This document shows, piece after piece, positions 8,085 through 16,858 of a stretch of DNA of 64,000 nucleotides. The notes under the pieces were generated by a model. It did not search any database. It was not told the DNA's origin and saw nothing but the letters and a program-made list of their open reading frames with translations. Position 1 is the stretch's first letter. Every line of letters starts with the position of its first letter. Origin of the DNA: Azoamicus ciliaticola (GTDB lineage Bacteria; Pseudomonadota; Gammaproteobacteria; UBA6186; Azoamicaceae); the NCBI RefSeq assembly GCF_902860225.1, contig NZ_LR794158.1, positions 62,001 to 126,000 on the forward strand, in the 5' to 3' direction. Both the position numbers and the translations under genes were made by a program.

Positions 8085-9722
8085 ATGAGTGTAAAAGAGA
8101 TAAAATACGGAGACGCAGCTCGTCAAAAATTGTTAGAAGGTGTGGTTACTCTTGCTAATGTTGTGCAAAAAACTTTAGGGCCATGTGGCAGAAATGTTAT
8201 TATAGAAAAATCATTTGGTTCTCCAACAATTACGAAGGATGGGGTTACTGTTGCTAAAGAAATAGAGTTAGAAGATAAGTTTGCTAATATGGGTGCACAA
8301 ATGGTAAAAGAAGTTGCCTCACAAACATCTGACATAGCTGGAGATGGCACAACCACCGCTACTGTTTTGGCTAAAAGTATAGCTATAGAAGGTAATAAAT
8401 ATGTTGCTGCTGGTATGAATCCTATGGATTTGAAACGTGGTATAGATAAAGCTATATCAGTTTGTGTTAAAGAATTAAAAAAAATGTCAATACCATGTTT
8501 AACAGATAAAGATATTATGCAAATTGGGTCTATTTCTGCCAATTCTGATTTAGAAATAGGAGAAATTATATCTAAGGCCATGTCTAAAGTAGGTAAAGAG
8601 GGAGTCATTACTGTTGAAGAAGGAAATAGTTTAGAAAATGAATTACATGTAGTAGATGGCATGCAATTTGATAAAGGTTTTATTTCTCCTCATTTTGTAA
8701 ATAATCAAAGAAATATGAGTTGTGAGTTGGATAATCCTTACATTTTAATTGTAGATAAGAAAATAACAAGTATAAGAGATATGGTTCCAGTATTAGAAAG
8801 CATTGCTAAAACTGGTAAATCATTGTTTATCATAATGGAAGATATTGAAGGTGAAGCTTTAGCTACTTTAGTTGTTAATAATATTCGTGGTATAGTTAAG
8901 TCATGTGCTGTTAAAGCACCTGGATTTGGTGATAGACGCAAAGCTATTTTAGAAGATATAGCGATATTAACAAATACTACAGTTGTATCTGATGAATTGG
9001 GAGTATCTTTAGAGTCTGTTAAATTAGAAGATTTAGGTATGGCTAAACGTATAGTTATTACTAAGGACGATACCACAATAATTGATGGGGCTGGCAAAGT
9101 TAGTTCTATAAGAGATCGTATTAAACAAATAGAAAAGCAGCGCGATGATGCTACAAGCGATTATGATAAAGAAAAATTACAAGAAAGAGCTGCAAAATTA
9201 TCTGGTGGTGTTGCAGTTATAAAAGTTGGTGCTTATACTGAAGTAGAAATGAAGGAAAAGAAAGCTAGAGTTGAAGATGCTTTACATGCTACCAGAGCAG
9301 CTGTTGAAGAAGGTATGCTTCCTGGTGGTGGTGTTGCTTATATAAGGATCATGGATAAACTTAATGATATAAAATGTGATAATGAAGATCAATTACACGG
9401 TATTAAGATTGTTTTGAAGGCATTAGAATCTCCTTTACGTCAAATTGCTTCAAATGCCGGGTTTGAACCTGCTGTTGTATTAGAAAATGTTAAGAGTGGT
9501 AGTGGTAATTATGGGTTTAATGCTGCTTTGGGAAAATATGGTGATATGGTTGAGTTTGGAATTTTAGATCCTACTAAAGTTTCCAAATGTGCTTTAGAAC
9601 ATGCTGGTTCTATAGCTGGATTAATGATAACAACTGAATGCGCTATAGCTGAAGCACCTAAGACTGATAAAGAGTCTCATTCTTCTCATAGTGATGGTAT
9701 GAATTCTATGGGAATGATGTAA
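8085..9722 (+). CDS. groEL: Chaperonin GroEL
   Basis: ATP-driven protein-folding chamber. The start [14 protein letters not shown] at 8085 aligns with the usual N-terminus and has a strong AAGGGG site just upstream; an ATG 18 nt earlier overlaps groES and is rejected. Key features are LGPCGRNV, the ATP-binding [47 protein letters not shown], and [14 protein letters not shown]. It has 545 residues, and the C-terminus ends in a short Met/Gly-type tail (DGMNSMGMM). A clear hairpin terminator follows at 9728-9758. Confidence 0.98.
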   Translation: MSVKEIKYGDAARQKLLEGVVTLANVVQKTLGPCGRNVIIEKSFGSPTITKDGVTVAKEIELEDKFANMGAQMVKEVASQTSDIAGDGTTTATVLAKSIAIEGNKYVAAGMNPMDLKRGIDKAISVCVKELKKMSIPCLTDKDIMQIGSISANSDLEIGEIISKAMSKVGKEGVITVEEGNSLENELHVVDGMQFDKGFISPHFVNNQRNMSCELDNPYILIVDKKITSIRDMVPVLESIAKTGKSLFIIMEDIEGEALATLVVNNIRGIVKSCAVKAPGFGDRRKAILEDIAILTNTTVVSDELGVSLESVKLEDLGMAKRIVITKDDTTIIDGAGKVSSIRDRIKQIEKQRDDATSDYDKEKLQERAAKLSGGVAVIKVGAYTEVEMKEKKARVEDALHATRAAVEEGMLPGGGVAYIRIMDKLNDIKCDNEDQLHGIKIVLKALESPLRQIASNAGFEPAVVLENVKSGSGNYGFNAALGKYGDMVEFGILDPTKVSKCALEHAGSIAGLMITTECAIAEAPKTDKESHSSHSDGMNSMGMM

Positions 9723-9727
9723 AAATT

Positions 9728-9758
9728 AAAGCTGAAATTTTTTAATTTCAGCTTTTTT
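9728..9758 (+). terminator. Rho-independent terminator after groEL
   Basis: A perfect 12-bp inverted repeat (AAAGCTGAAATT at 9728-9739 and AATTTCAGCTTT at 9744-9755) with a TTTT loop, followed by a T run to 9758. It begins 5 nt after the groEL stop and ends just before the convergent dnaX stop. The A run on the left side could also let it work for dnaX transcripts from the other strand. Confidence 0.9.
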
Positions 9759-9764
9759 CAATAT

Positions 9765-10826
9765 TTAAATTGAAAAATTTATTAAAATCATCTCAAAATC
9801 TATTTCGTTTATAACGTTGTTATCTATTGTAATGTCTATTAGTTTGTTATATAGGTTAGTTATTTTTTCTTTTGTCATAACTTTTGATAAATACATAAAT
9901 ATTTTATATTTACATAAACTTTCATCATAAATTATATTAGATTTATATAATAATATTTTATATAGTGTTATTTGTATTTGTATTAATATAGTTTTATTAT
10001 TTAAGCCTAATTCTGTTATTTTTTTAATATTACTTATTAAATTTTTTATATCTTTTTCATGTATACTTTTTATTATAAACAAGATACTTAAATCTGGCAA
10101 AATTCCTAGCATTAATCTTGTATTTTTTGTATTTATTATCTTTTCTTTAGATGTTATTTTTTCAATTGTATTTATAGCTGATCTTAAACTACCATTTGAA
10201 AAAATTGATATATAATCTAGTGATATATTGTCAAAAAATATGTTTTCTTCTTTTAATATATTTTCTATATGTGTTTTTATGTTTTTTTTATTTAGTTTAT
10301 TTAATTGTAAATTTATACACCTGGATACTATTGTTTTTGGTATTTTTTCTATTTGTGTTGTTATTAATATATATAATGTATTTATATACGGTTCTTCTAA
10401 GGTTTTTAACAGGTAATTAAAACTACTTTGTGATAACATATGACATTCATCTATTATGAATGTTCTGTATCTATTATTTGAACTTTTATATTGTGCTATT
10501 TCTATTATATTTTTTATTTCTTCTATTTTAGTTTTTGAAGCGCCGTCTATTTCTATTGAATCAATATTTTTGTTTTTGTTTATGGATATACAACAAAAGC
10601 AATTATCGCAGGGATCAATTGTTATTTTTTTTTCACAATTTACACATTTTGTTATTATTCTAGCTAAACTTGTTTTTCCAGTACCTTGTGGGCCATGTAT
10701 TATATATGCAGGGTGTATTTTTTTACTTTCTATTATATTTTTTAATGAAAATATTACTTGATCTTGACCTATTAGGTTATTTAATTTTTTTGGACGCCAT
10801 TTATTAGCTAAAGTTATATATGTCAT
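9765..10826 (-). CDS. dnaX: DNA polymerase III clamp-loader subunit, gamma-length DnaX
   Basis: ATPase subunit of the replicative clamp loader. Motifs: LANKWRPKKLNNLIGQD at the start, Walker A HGPQGTGKTSLARI (about residues 44-57), the four-Cys zinc module (CVNC...CDNCFCC), the Walker B variant FIIDECHMLS, the sensor region LKTLEEP, and the arginine-finger SRC. At 353 residues it corresponds to the ATPase core plus part of the collar. The tau-specific domains IV and V that bind DnaB and the polymerase core are absent, so there is nothing left for a gamma/tau frameshift to separate. The SRP RNA gene lies directly upstream, a common gammaproteobacterial arrangement. Confidence 0.94.
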   Translation of the reverse strand: MTYITLANKWRPKKLNNLIGQDQVIFSLKNIIESKKIHPAYIIHGPQGTGKTSLARIITKCVNCEKKITIDPCDNCFCCISINKNKNIDSIEIDGASKTKIEEIKNIIEIAQYKSSNNRYRTFIIDECHMLSQSSFNYLLKTLEEPYINTLYILITTQIEKIPKTIVSRCINLQLNKLNKKNIKTHIENILKEENIFFDNISLDYISIFSNGSLRSAINTIEKITSKEKIINTKNTRLMLGILPDLSILFIIKSIHEKDIKNLISNIKKITELGLNNKTILIQIQITLYKILLYKSNIIYDESLCKYKIFMYLSKVMTKEKITNLYNKLIDITIDNNVINEIDFEMILINFSI

Positions 10827-10849
10827 GGTAGTAATATGCTAACCAGATT

Positions 10850-10917
10850 AATATCATTAATTAATTTATACCGATGCTACCTTCCGGTCCTGTCGGGGTT
10901 TAAAATTTATTAATGTA
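10850..10917 (-). ncRNA. ffs: Signal recognition particle 4.5S RNA, very short
   Basis: The minus strand reads CAGGACCGGAAGGTAGCATC at about 10894-10875, matching the universally conserved Ffh-binding loop of 4.5S RNA (E. coli CAGGTCCGGAAGGAAGCAGC). It is flanked by a CCGA/TCGG stem and then by an AT-rich outer helix (TTAAT...AATTT pairing with AAATT...ATTAA). The pairing supports a hairpin of only about 57-70 nt, compared with 114 nt in E. coli. Exact ends are not determined. It is placed between bamD and dnaX on the same strand. Confidence 0.85.
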
Positions 10918-11655
10918 TTATTGATATAGCAAATTACTACTTTTTTGTATTTTATCATATTTTTTTATTTTGTTTAATATTTTTTTAGATATTTTATCTA
11001 GTAATAATTCATTATAAGATTTTAATATTAAATACGTTGTATGGTAGTCATCAGCATTTTTCATTTTAATATCGAAATCTTTACTTTCCAAACGCTTTAT
11101 AACCGAAATGTATGCTTTTTTTTTAATATAAAATTTGCATATATTAATTCTATATTGATTTATTTCATTCTTTATAATTTTTATATTATTTCTTATATGA
11201 TTGAAATAAATTTCATCATTTTTAATTTTTTGTAATGCTAATAAAGCTTTAATTTTTAACGCTTGATCATTTTTGTTTTTATTTAGTTTTAATATTTTTT
11301 GTATATAATTTTTATTATTACTATTATAATATATTATGGCTTTTAAATATAAAATCTTTTTATAGTAAATTGATTTATCATTTATTTTTTGTATTGTTTT
11401 TATCGTAGTGTAAGCACTTTCTATTTCATTTTTTTTATATTCTATCAAAACTTTTAATACTTTTGCTTTTATTACGTATTTATTATTATATTCATTTTCT
11501 GATATTAAATTTTTTAGTATAAACTCTGATTTTAAATATTCTTTATTATTAAATAATTTTTTTGCTATAAAATAGTCAGTTTTATTAGTATAATTTTTTG
11601 CATTAACGCATGTTAAAAAAAATGTCATTAATATTAATATTATTATTTTTATCAT
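10918..11655 (-). CDS. bamD: Probable BamD, outer-membrane assembly TPR protein
   Basis: Probably the TPR lipoprotein of the BAM complex that inserts outer-membrane beta-barrels. A 19-residue signal-like segment (MIKIIILILMTFFLTCVNA) is followed by helical repeats; FNNKEYLKSEFILKNL and the late INQYRINICKFYIKKKAYISVIKRLE segment match BamD's repeat 1 and its YSVAEYYxxRGAWVAVVNR region. The length of 245 residues equals E. coli BamD. The putative lipobox is FLTC, with Thr instead of Gly/Ala/Ser before Cys. It starts next to der and bamB, another BAM gene. The sequence is very divergent and Lys/Ile/Asn-rich, so other TPR proteins cannot be fully excluded. Confidence 0.7.
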   Translation of the reverse strand: MIKIIILILMTFFLTCVNAKNYTNKTDYFIAKKLFNNKEYLKSEFILKNLISENEYNNKYVIKAKVLKVLIEYKKNEIESAYTTIKTIQKINDKSIYYKKILYLKAIIYYNSNNKNYIQKILKLNKNKNDQALKIKALLALQKIKNDEIYFNHIRNNIKIIKNEINQYRINICKFYIKKKAYISVIKRLESKDFDIKMKNADDYHTTYLILKSYNELLLDKISKKILNKIKKYDKIQKSSNLLYQ

Positions 11656-11658
11656 AAT

Positions 11659-12900
11659 TTATTCAAATATAATTTTTGTTGATATGTTTTTTATTTTTAA
11701 TTCATTGATAATGAAACTTGTAATGTATTTTTTTTCTGCATGAGAGATAAAAAAAGTTTTATTTTTTTTAATTTTAAATGTTAACGGCATATATTTTTCT
11801 ATATTTATACATTTTATTTTATAATTTTTTAATTTTTTTGTTACATCGATTAACTTATTTTCATTTATTTGAATTTTTTGAAAATTTTTAATTTTTAAGA
11901 TTAATTTTATTAAATTTTCTAATCCAAAATTATACTTTGCTGAAATAAAAACATATTCATTTTGTTTTTTAATGTAGTTTTTAATTTTGTTATTTATTTT
12001 TTTTAAATCGCTTTTATTTTTTACATCAGATTTATTTATAGATACTATTAGGTTTTTCTCCTGTTTTTTAATATATTTTATTATTTCAATGTCTTGATTA
12101 GTTATTTCATTTTCAATTACTAATATAATTATATCACTAATTTTTATGGCATTAAAAGCATTTTTTATTAAAATTTTATCTATTTTAGATTTTATATTTG
12201 TTTTTTTTTTAATTCCAGGGGTATCTATTATTTTATATGTATTTCCATTTAATTTAAAAATAGATTGAATAATGTCACGAGTTGTACCAGGTGTGCTATC
12301 TGTTATTAAATTATTTGATTTTGTGAGTTTATTTATTAAAGAAGATTTACCTGCGTTAGGTTTTCCAACAATTGATATGTTCAAAGAATATTTGATATTT
12401 ATATCTTCTATTGTTTGTGTATTTTTTGTTAATGACTCTAGTAAATTTTCTATACCTATTTGTTTTTTAATTGATATATCTATTGTTTTATTTATTTTTA
12501 ATATTTTTTTAATATTTTCTAATTCGTATATATTTTTTAATTCTATTTTATTTATTATATAGATTATATTTTTTTTAAGTTTTTTTATTGTGTTTAATAT
12601 GTTAGTATTTTCACTTAAGTACTCATCGCTTGCATCTATCATTAAAATTATAGTATCGGAAAGTTTGATTTTATCCCATGTATTTTTTATTGTTTTATAA
12701 TCTAAATCAGTTTTTTCGTAACCTATTCCAGCTGTATCTGTTAATTCAAATATTTTTGATTTAATTTTAGTTATACATGATATACAATCTCGTGTATATC
12801 CAGGATAATCTATGATAGTTGATTCTTTTTTTTTTGTTATTAAATTAAATAAAGATGACTTACCAACGTTTTTTTTACCGACTATTATTATTTTTTCCAT
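11659..12900 (-). CDS. der: Ribosome-assembly GTPase Der (EngA)
   Basis: Tandem-GTPase protein needed for 50S ribosome maturation. Two G domains are visible: the first with GKKNVGKSSLFN, DYPGYTRD, DTAGI and NKIE; the second with GKPNAGKSSLINKL (about residue 177), DSTPGTTRD, DTPGI and NKSD. A C-terminal KH-like domain follows, with the conserved HAEKKYITSFIINELK-type ending. The length of 413 residues is slightly below the usual 440-490. bamB is 2 nt upstream and bamD 3 nt downstream, so bamB-der-bamD form one operon, keeping the common gammaproteobacterial bamB-der pair. Confidence 0.96.
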   Translation of the reverse strand: MEKIIIVGKKNVGKSSLFNLITKKKESTIIDYPGYTRDCISCITKIKSKIFELTDTAGIGYEKTDLDYKTIKNTWDKIKLSDTIILMIDASDEYLSENTNILNTIKKLKKNIIYIINKIELKNIYELENIKKILKINKTIDISIKKQIGIENLLESLTKNTQTIEDINIKYSLNISIVGKPNAGKSSLINKLTKSNNLITDSTPGTTRDIIQSIFKLNGNTYKIIDTPGIKKKTNIKSKIDKILIKNAFNAIKISDIIILVIENEITNQDIEIIKYIKKQEKNLIVSINKSDVKNKSDLKKINNKIKNYIKKQNEYVFISAKYNFGLENLIKLILKIKNFQKIQINENKLIDVTKKLKNYKIKCINIEKYMPLTFKIKKNKTFFISHAEKKYITSFIINELKIKNISTKIIFE

Positions 12901-12902
12901 TT

Positions 12903-13976
12903 TTAACTATTTATTTTAATATTAAAAAGTTTTTTATTTTCCTTTAAACCTATTAAATTGTTATTTTTTGATATGTATTTAATATTATTTTTACCTAATT
13001 TAAAACTATATATTATAATTCCATTTTTCATATTTATTAAATGTGTTGTACCTGAATTTTCTTTTATTATTGCAATATTAGTTTTTTTATTTATGTATTT
13101 TATATTTATTTTTTTACCATTTAAACTTTTATTGGTCAAGATTTTTTTGCCAGATTTTTTATTTAAAATAGTTATATTTCCATTTTTTTTTGCAATTATT
13201 ATTTTATTTTTAGCTAATAGAAAATTTTTATAATTATTTTTAGTTTTTTGCCAAAGTTTTTCTCCAGTTGTTCCATCTAATTTTATAAATGATCCATCTT
13301 TATAACAAATAAAAATTAGGTTTTTATTTATTATTACTTTTTTAATTATTTTTATTTCTGTTGGATTATTTTTATCAATTATTTTTATATTTTTATTTAA
13401 AAGAATTTCTCCGTTACTTTTATCTAAAATGAATAAAAATGAGTTAGGTATTATTTGATAAATTTTATCACATGATACTAATATTTTTGATTTTGTGGTT
13501 ATATTAAATATGTTTGCGTTTGTTATTGTTTCCCATTTTATTTTATTTTTTTTAATATCAAATGCTATTATTTTATTATCGTTTGCATTTATAAATATTT
13601 CATTGTTTGTTATTTTGATGTTTGAAGTTATTTTACCTATTATTTTTTTTTCTATTATTTTTGAAAAGTTTTTTTTATTTAACAAAATTAATTTTTTATT
13701 TTGTTTTAGTAAAATGTACTTTTTGTTTGTATTTAAATTGTTTTTTTTTAAAAATGTAAAGTTTTTTGAATTTGTTTGTATTATTTTATCTATATTTTTA
13801 TTTGTTATAGATATTTCATTTTTGTTATTTAAAGTTATATAATTTATTACAGCATCTTTTTCTATTTTTATATTTATATTTATATTTAATTTTTTACAGA
13901 AATTTAGAATTAAATATTGCGTTAAAAATATTATTGAAATTATGTATATTATCCTGTATGTTAGTGATGTTTTCAT
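12903..13976 (-). CDS. bamB: BamB, outer-membrane assembly beta-propeller
   Basis: PQQ-like beta-propeller subunit of the BAM complex. An N-terminal hydrophobic segment (residues 8-26) is followed by repeated blades such as IIAFDIKKNKIKWET, LDKSNGEILLN, KLDGTTGEKLWQK and ILNKKSGKKIL, the classical propeller pattern. It has 357 residues (E. coli 392). The only Cys near the signal (LILNFC) does not fit a normal lipobox, so lipidation is doubtful. Identification rests on the repeats plus its position directly upstream of der. Confidence 0.85.
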   Translation of the reverse strand: MKTSLTYRIIYIISIIFLTQYLILNFCKKLNININIKIEKDAVINYITLNNKNEISITNKNIDKIIQTNSKNFTFLKKNNLNTNKKYILLKQNKKLILLNKKNFSKIIEKKIIGKITSNIKITNNEIFINANDNKIIAFDIKKNKIKWETITNANIFNITTKSKILVSCDKIYQIIPNSFLFILDKSNGEILLNKNIKIIDKNNPTEIKIIKKVIINKNLIFICYKDGSFIKLDGTTGEKLWQKTKNNYKNFLLAKNKIIIAKKNGNITILNKKSGKKILTNKSLNGKKINIKYINKKTNIAIIKENSGTTHLINMKNGIIIYSFKLGKNNIKYISKNNNLIGLKENKKLFNIKINS

Positions 13977-13985
13977 ATATAGGTT

Positions 13986-14285
13986 TTAAAACTTAAGTAT
14001 ATTTATTTTATTTTTTATTTTTTTATTATTCAAATTTTTTTTATTTTTTTTAACATTTAATTTGTTATTTTTTATTATTAAATTAGAATTTTTTTCATCT
14101 AAGTTTTTAATTTTAAAATTTACTGTTTTTTCATCTTTATTATTTAGTGCTATATTTATCATAAAAATATCAAATGAATTTTGTTTTGTGATTACATTTT
14201 TTTCATGTATTTTATATATAAAAATTAGTGCTAGTATAACAATAATATAAATAACATTTTTTAAAAAAAATTTAGTTTTTATCAT
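13986..14285 (-). CDS. Small single-span membrane protein of unknown function
   Basis: Not recognised. It has 99 residues: one hydrophobic helix near the N-terminus (VIYIIVILALIFIYKI, about residues 11-26), then a polar stretch ending in a very Lys/Asn-rich low-complexity tail. It sits between rlmN, which it overlaps by 14 nt, and bamB, inside a tight minus-strand operon, so it is likely translated. In gammaproteobacteria the genes between rlmN and bamB are pilF, rodZ, ispG, hisS and yfgM. YfgM and RodZ are single-span membrane proteins, so this could be an eroded descendant of one of them; that is positional inference only. Confidence 0.6.
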   Translation of the reverse strand: MIKTKFFLKNVIYIIVILALIFIYKIHEKNVITKQNSFDIFMINIALNNKDEKTVNFKIKNLDEKNSNLIIKNNKLNVKKNKKNLNNKKIKNKINILKF

Positions 14286-15336
14286 ATTTATTATTTATTT
14301 TACCAGATAATTGTCCACAAGCTGCATTTATATTTTCTCCTCTTCTTTTTCTTATATTTACTATTATTTTATTATTTTTTAATTTATTTTGAAACGCTAT
14401 TATTTTTTCTAAATTAGGTGATTTAAATGGAGAGTTTGGTATTGTATTAAATGGGATTAAACATATTTTACATTTTAATTTTTTTGTTAGATCAATTAAG
14501 TTATTTATATCTTTATCTGAATCATTTAAGTCTTTTATAAGAATATATTCTATTGTTAGTGTATTACTATTTGATAAATATTTTTTACATTCATTTAGTA
14601 TTGATTTTAATGGATATTTTTTATTTATTGGCATTATTTTTGATCTTATGGTGTTATCTGTAGAATGTAGTGATAATGCTAATGGTATATTATTTTCTGA
14701 TATTTTTTTAATTTTATTTGTTATTCCGCTTGTACTTATCGTTATTTTTTTTTTATTTATATCTAAAGCATTTTCATTGCTTAATATTGATATGAAAGCT
14801 AGCACATTATCTAAATTAAGTAATGGTTCGCCCATTCCCATTAAAACGACATTTGTTATTTTTTTTTTCTCAAATATATTTTTTATTTTTTCTTTTGCCA
14901 TTATTATTTGACTTATCATTTCATATGGTTTTAAATTGCCATAAAACCCATTTTTCCCTGTACTGCAAAAAGCGCAATTTAATGCGCATCCATTTTGAGA
15001 TGAAATGCAAATAGTAAAATGATTTTTACTATTAGGAATTGCTACAGTTTCTATTATATTTTTTTCAGTTTTAATTACTAATTTTATTGTATTATCTAAA
15101 TCTATATATTCTTTTATAATTTTTAATTTTCGTATTTCTGATATTTTTTTTAAATTTTCTATGAATTTTTTTTTAATGTTATCTATTTTTTCAAAATTTG
15201 TTATGTCTTTTTTATATATATAAGTATTGAGTTGTTTAGAAATAAATTTTTTTTCTTTAAATATTTTTGTTAAATTTATAAATGATTCATTTGTGAAATT
15301 TAATAAATTAATTTTCCAATTTTTATTGGTATTCAT
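14272..15336 (-). CDS. rlmN: Dual-specificity 23S rRNA/tRNA methyltransferase RlmN
   Basis: Radical-SAM enzyme that methylates C2 of A2503 in 23S rRNA and of A37 in some tRNAs. The 4Fe-4S motif CALNCAFC lies in CISSQNGCALNCAFCSTGK (about residues 110-128). Other conserved segments are GMGEPLLNLDNV, ALSLHSTDNTIRSKIMPINK, EYILIKDLNDS and the C-terminal RKRRGENINAACGQL, which carries the second catalytic Cys. The length of 354 residues is near normal. It follows ndk with a 14-nt overlap, keeping the gammaproteobacterial ndk-rlmN pair. An Fe-S supply (ApbC and NfuA in this window) is required. Confidence 0.96.
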   Translation of the reverse strand: MNTNKNWKINLLNFTNESFINLTKIFKEKKFISKQLNTYIYKKDITNFEKIDNIKKKFIENLKKISEIRKLKIIKEYIDLDNTIKLVIKTEKNIIETVAIPNSKNHFTICISSQNGCALNCAFCSTGKNGFYGNLKPYEMISQIIMAKEKIKNIFEKKKITNVVLMGMGEPLLNLDNVLAFISILSNENALDINKKKITISTSGITNKIKKISENNIPLALSLHSTDNTIRSKIMPINKKYPLKSILNECKKYLSNSNTLTIEYILIKDLNDSDKDINNLIDLTKKLKCKICLIPFNTIPNSPFKSPNLEKIIAFQNKLKNNKIIVNIRKRRGENINAACGQLSGKINNKYDKN

Positions 15337-15745
15337 TTTCTTTAATTAAGTCTAATATTATTTTAATTTCTTTTTTTGCTGAATCTATTGAATCGGAAGC
15401 ATGTACAGCATTTTCTGTTAAACTTGTAGCAAAAAATGCTCTTATAGTATTTTTTTCTGCATTTTTAAAATTTGTATCGCCTATTAATTTTCTGGTTTTA
15501 TTTATTATATTTTCTCCAGTTAATATTATTGCAATTATTTTATCTGATGTTATAAAATCCATTAATTCATTAAAAAAAACTTTTTTTTCATGATCTTTAT
15601 AAAATAATTTAGCATCATCTTTTTTAAATTTTAGCATGAATATATTTTCTATTAATAAATTATTTTCTTCTATAATTGTTATTATTTTACCAATTAATTT
15701 TTTTTTAGTTATATCTGGTTTTATTATTAGTAGTGTTTTTTCCAT
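15323..15745 (-). CDS. ndk: Nucleoside-diphosphate kinase
   Basis: Transfers the gamma-phosphate of ATP to NDPs through a phospho-histidine, balancing NTP pools. The start at 15745 gives MEKTLLIIKPDITKKKLIGK, the normal N-terminus, and 140 residues; a longer frame upstream would run through the RNase P RNA gene and is rejected. The active-site His is in NAVHASDS, with the usual ENIINKTRKLIGDTNFKNA preceding it. A plausible ribosome-binding region (GGAAAAAAA) is adjacent. It follows rnpB on the same strand. Functionally it fits with the ADP/ATP translocase and adenylate kinase found elsewhere in this window. Confidence 0.95.
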   Translation of the reverse strand: MEKTLLIIKPDITKKKLIGKIITIIEENNLLIENIFMLKFKKDDAKLFYKDHEKKVFFNELMDFITSDKIIAIILTGENIINKTRKLIGDTNFKNAEKNTIRAFFATSLTENAVHASDSIDSAKKEIKIILDLIKENEYQ

Positions 15746-15769
15746 TTTTTTTTCCTTTTTTAAAAAAGT

Positions 15770-16003
15770 AAGTAAATAAATAAGCTGGATTCTGTTTAAA
15801 TTGAATTCATCTAAATTATATTTTAATATAATTTCAAGCAATTTACCTGATTTTTTTCTATTTAATTTTGCTCCAGATAAGGTTTTATAAAAATTTATAT
15901 TTTTTCATTTTATTTAATTTTCTTTTTAACTTTCTATAAGTTTTCACTTTTCAGTTTTTCTCTGATATCTTTTACGGAGTCCAGACTTTCCCTTTATTTA
16001 CTT
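15770..16003 (-). ncRNA. rnpB: RNase P RNA, minimal form
   Basis: The minus strand shows the conserved 5' core AGGGAAAGTCTGGACTCC (compare GAGGAAAGTCCGGGCTCC), then GGAGCAAAATTAAATAG (compare GGAGCAAGGCCAAATAG), GGTAAATTGCTTGA (compare GGTAGGCTGCTTGAG), AGATGAATT and near the 3' end ACAGAATCCAGCTTAT (compare ACAGAACCCGGCTTAT). The P1 helix is formed by AGTAAATAAA (16002-15993) and TTTATTTACT (15780-15771). The total is only ~234 nt against ~377 in E. coli, so peripheral helices have been trimmed. It lies between secF and ndk. Confidence 0.93.
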
Positions 16004-16009
16004 TTTTTT

Positions 16010-16858
16010 TTATATTTTTTTAAAAAATGTTAACGGAATTGCTGATATATAAATTGATGAATATGTACCTATTATTATTCCTAAAGTTAATATTAATGAA
16101 AATAAAAATAGTGATTCTCCAGCAAAAAACATTAATGTTATGGTTACAAATATTGTTGATAAAGATGTGCTTATAGTTCTTGATAATGTTTTATTTATAG
16201 AGTTATTAATTATTTCCGATAGTGATATATTATTCTTGTTATATTTTATATTTTCTCTTATTCTATCAAATATTATTATTGTATCATTTATTGAGTATCC
16301 AAATATAGTAAATATTGCTGATATTATTATTAAATTTAATTCTATTTCTGTAAGTGAAATTATACCTATTATTATTATAATATCATGAATTAATGTCATT
16401 ATTGCGCTCAAAGCAAATATTAAGTTAAATCTTGTTATTAAGTAAACAGTCATAGATAATATTGCTATTATAATAGCCGATAAGCTTTTTTGTATTGTTT
16501 CTTTTCCAATTTCTGATCCTATATAAGTTGAATTTATTATTTTTATATTTTTTTCATTTAAAGTTTTTTTTAATATATTTTTAATTTCTGCTATATCGTT
16601 TTGTTTATTTTTTGTTTTTATTTGAATACTTTTATTTGACCCATAGTAATTTATTTTTATATTTTTTATTTTTGATAGATTTTTTTTTAATTCATCAAGT
16701 TTAATTTCTTGTGTAAATTGTATTTCAATCTCTGTACCACTACAAAATTCTAATCCTAGTGATATATTTTTTTTCATTACTGTTAATATTGATATTAAAC
16801 ATAATGTAATCGATATTGTTAAGTATATGTATTTTTTTTTAATGAAATTTATATTCAT
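16010..16858 (-). CDS. secF: Protein translocase subunit SecF
   Basis: Membrane partner of SecD that uses the proton-motive force to help complete protein export through SecYEG. It has 282 residues with a first transmembrane helix at about 10-28, the conserved SLGLEFCSGTEIEIQF periplasmic start, then five more helices, including the FGYSINDTIIIFDRIREN motif and LSRTISTSLSTIFV. It overlaps secD by 4 nt. The order yajC-secD-secF on one strand is the classical operon. The adjacent rnpB lies 6 nt downstream. Confidence 0.95.
   Translation of the reverse strand: MNINFIKKKYIYLTISITLCLISILTVMKKNISLGLEFCSGTEIEIQFTQEIKLDELKKNLSKIKNIKINYYGSNKSIQIKTKNKQNDIAEIKNILKKTLNEKNIKIINSTYIGSEIGKETIQKSLSAIIIAILSMTVYLITRFNLIFALSAIMTLIHDIIIIIGIISLTEIELNLIIISAIFTIFGYSINDTIIIFDRIRENIKYNKNNISLSEIINNSINKTLSRTISTSLSTIFVTITLMFFAGESLFLFSLILTLGIIIGTYSSIYISAIPLTFFKKI

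Noticed and set aside
15746..15841. N-terminal extension of ndk by 32 codons
   Set aside because: The extension reads through the 3' end of RNase P RNA and has no homology to the kinase family; the ATG at 15745 gives the normal start.
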